Assembly: GCA_963576565.1 (NCBI GenBank)
Contig: OY755045.1
Location: 6,755,477 to 6,819,476 of the forward strand
Origin: Aspidapion aeneum
Taxonomy: Eukaryota > Arthropoda > Insecta > Coleoptera > Brentidae
Direction: 5' to 3'
DNA: 64,000 nucleotides
This document shows positions 62,178-64,000 of this stretch, piece by piece. The notes beneath the pieces were generated by a model. It searched no databases. It saw nothing but the letters and a program-made list of their open reading frames with translations, and was not told where the DNA came from. Both the position numbers and the translations under genes were made by a program. Every line of letters starts with the position of its first letter. Positions within the stretch are counted from its first letter, which is position 1.

Positions 62178-62896
62178 TATATGACACGAAAACTAATAGA
62201 AGAGTACAATAAATGGGGACTAGAGGTTAATCTCAATAAGACAGGGTATATGTGTATCGGTGGAACGAAACAGGATCTAATCTTAAATACCGGGCAGCGA
62301 ATTCAGTCCTGTGATGAGTATAAATACTTAGGTCTAAAAATTACAGCTGACGGAACACTAGACAAAGCTAGAAAAGATCAAAACGTACAAGGAAGAAAAG
62401 CAATAACTTTATTAAATGGAATAATTTGGGACCAAAGTATATCAAAACATAACAAAAAGCTTATATATAACACCATTGAAAAAAGTATTATTACATACGG
62501 CTCAGAAGTATGACCAATCAAGGATAGAACAAATAAAATGCTTTCCGCTACGGAGATGGACTATTGGAGAAGAGCAGCAGGGAAATCAAAAAGAGAAAGA
62601 GTTACAAATCAAAGAATAAGAGAAATTATGACAGTGGGTGAACGTACTTTAGTGGATGATATAAGAACAAAACAACTGGTGTGGTACGGACATGTACAAA
62701 GAATGAATGATGAAAGACTACCTAAACAAATACTACAATGGAAACCAACTGGCCGAAGAAAACGAGGATGGCCAAGAAGAAGCTAGAGAGAAGGAATAGA
62801 CAGTAAAATAAGAATAAGAGGCCTAGATGATGAATTCTGGGCAAACAGAAACGAGTGGAGATTGGGTATCGGAAGACGTAGAACGTTGTGAAACCG

Positions 62897-62899
<3 letters not shown>
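62178..62899 (+). mobile_element. RTE-type LINE 3' fragment, second subfamily
   Basis: Frames: LIEEYNKWGLEVNLNKTGYM, CDEYKYLGLKITADGT, then after a stop YWRRAAGKSKRERV and WYGHVQRMNDERLPKQ. Ends GAAACCGATAA followed by (TA)n. Protein blocks match the other RTE copies but DNA differs, so it is another subfamily. Confidence 0.85.
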
Positions 62900-62950
<51 letters not shown>

Positions 62951-62985
62951 CGGTTTCACAACGTTCTACGTCTTCCGATACCCAA
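62862..62985. repeat. Palindrome: LINE 3' end, (TA)n, inverted LINE 3' end
   Basis: ATTGGGTATCGGAAGACGTA...CCGATAAA is followed by ~46 bp of TA and then the exact inverse, ending ATACCCAAT. Arms of 38 bp, no mismatch seen. Confidence 0.92.
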
Positions 62986-62992
62986 TAATAAA

Positions 62993-63340
62993 AACCGACA
63001 AGTCACTTGGGACTTAGGGATGATAGTCAAATGAATTGTTAATTATTTAAGCATCTGAAATAAATGAACTTGAACTCATAAACCGCTGAACCGATTTTCA
63101 TAAAATTTTCAGGTAAAATAGTGTTCGAAACTCTAACGAGCTGATTAGATTCTGACTAAAATCCATTAAGGCTAAAATTCAAAAAATGCTAACTTTTTAA
63201 CGGAGCATCGCATCAATATGCAGTTTTCGGAATAAAGTAGACTGCATTTTGCGCAATAATTTGTGTTATAACCAAAAACTTCGTAGGGGCTTTAGTTTCT
63301 AAGATATTTACAAAAAACTGTTTTCAGGGCTGATATATCA
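62993..63340 (+). repeat. Direct repeat, right copy
   Basis: Near-identical to 61488-61850 in the same orientation, 1.5 kb away; the MITE and LINE lie between them. Confidence 0.9.
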
Positions 63341-63341
63341 T

Positions 63342-63640
63342 GGCGGATCCAGCGGGGAGCCAGAGGGGCCCGGGCACCCCCCCCCCGCCCTACCTGACAT
63401 TAAACTTTTTTTTAGTTGAAGGAAAAAAAATGCCAATGAATCAACCGCGAGTTTGAACAAAATTTACCGCAAACATCACTTTTTTCATTTTTTTTTTCTA
63501 AAAAACACTGAGTATTTCAAAAATTTTTGCCTGCGACGCATTTTGTCACCTGTGAATTTAAATTTGAAACGTAAGAATTATTAACAACGCGTTCAAACCA
63601 AGAAATATTTTGGTTTTTGGGTCCCCAGGCCCCTCCCCGC
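63342..63640. mobile_element. Possible hAT-like MITE, GGCGGATCCAGCGGGGAG end
   Basis: GGCGGATCCAGCGGGGAGCC at the left and GGCCCCTCCCCGCT at the right are inverse-like. The inner AAATTTTTGCCTGCGACGC segment is unexplained. Ends not certain because of the adjoining (TA)n. Confidence 0.45.
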
Positions 63641-63641
63641 T

Positions 63642-63643
<2 letters not shown>

Positions 63644-63690
<47 letters not shown>

Positions 63691-63754
63691 CGGTTTCACA
63701 ACGTTCTACGTCTTCCGATACCCAATCTCCACTCGTTTCTGTTTGCCCAGAATT

Positions 63755-63802
<48 letters not shown>
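63644..63802. repeat. Inverted LINE 3' end between two (TA)n tracts
   Basis: (TA)n at 63646-63685, then 73 bp that are the inverse of 62828-62900 (ATTTATCGGTTTCACAACG to CAGAATTCATCAT), then (TA)n at 63759-63802. Confidence 0.9.
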
Positions 63803-63806
<4 letters not shown>

Positions 63807-64000
63807 ATAGGTATGCAAAGGCTTCGTTAGTATTCTTCTGGTAAAATGTTTTCCTGTGCCTGATTTAAATTTTAGGCTAAATATCTCAAAAACTGCAAGC
63901 CATAAAGGAAAAAAAAACGAAACGAAGCGTTGCCAGACCTATAATGTTTACAGGACCTGTAGCTTTAAAATAAACCTAAAAATCACTCCTTTTCATCTGA
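63803..64000. other. Unassigned sequence at the window edge
   Basis: Contains ATCTCAAAAACTGCAAGCC; nothing supported. Confidence 0.3.

Overview
The window is AT-rich eukaryotic DNA from an arthropod, most likely an insect. A beetle is a guess from the density of CAGGGTG-ended foldback elements, RTE-type LINEs and hAT-like MITEs. The ZAD zinc-finger domain in the main gene is typical of arthropods. There are no bacterial-style operons, and nearly all long reading frames lie in repeats.

The main gene lies on the minus strand. It runs from an ATG at 45361 to a stop at 4578 and has 14 coding exons, all with GT/AG splice sites and all joining in phase. They give 3093 bp of coding sequence (1030 residues). 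The protein is a nuclear C2H2 zinc-finger protein: an N-terminal ZAD (C23, C26, C69, C72), a ZAD-like CxxC segment, acidic/basic linkers, seven C2H2-type fingers, a Gln-rich helix and a C-terminal finger pair. I could not assign an orthologue. An alternative 3' exon (12891-12989) with its own stop and AATAAA may give a short isoform. Downstream of the true last exon there are three extra copies of its 3' part in a tandem array with a 608-bp period (2763-4484), decayed to different degrees.

At the left edge a plus-strand terminal exon (1200-1387) of a second, unidentified gene faces the zinc-finger gene tail to tail.

The introns (0.14-4.8 kb) are mostly transposon sequence. They hold four copies (one cut by the window edge) of a 1.2-kb CCCAAC-ended element, a mariner-like element with long inverted ends, several 5'-truncated RTE-type LINEs, an I/Jockey-type LINE with RNase H, a pogo/Tigger remnant, hAT-like TTF zinc-finger fragments, many foldback/MITE elements with visible target-site duplications, and paired copies of other unclassified elements.

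The right part (46-64 kb) has no gene I can support. It holds a 1.36-kb palindrome, a 3-kb satellite with a four-monomer higher-order repeat (49.7-52.65 kb), a CAGA microsatellite of about 420 bp, a 10-bp minisatellite, hAT-like MITEs and a LINE fragment with inverted copies of its 3' end between (TA)n tracts.
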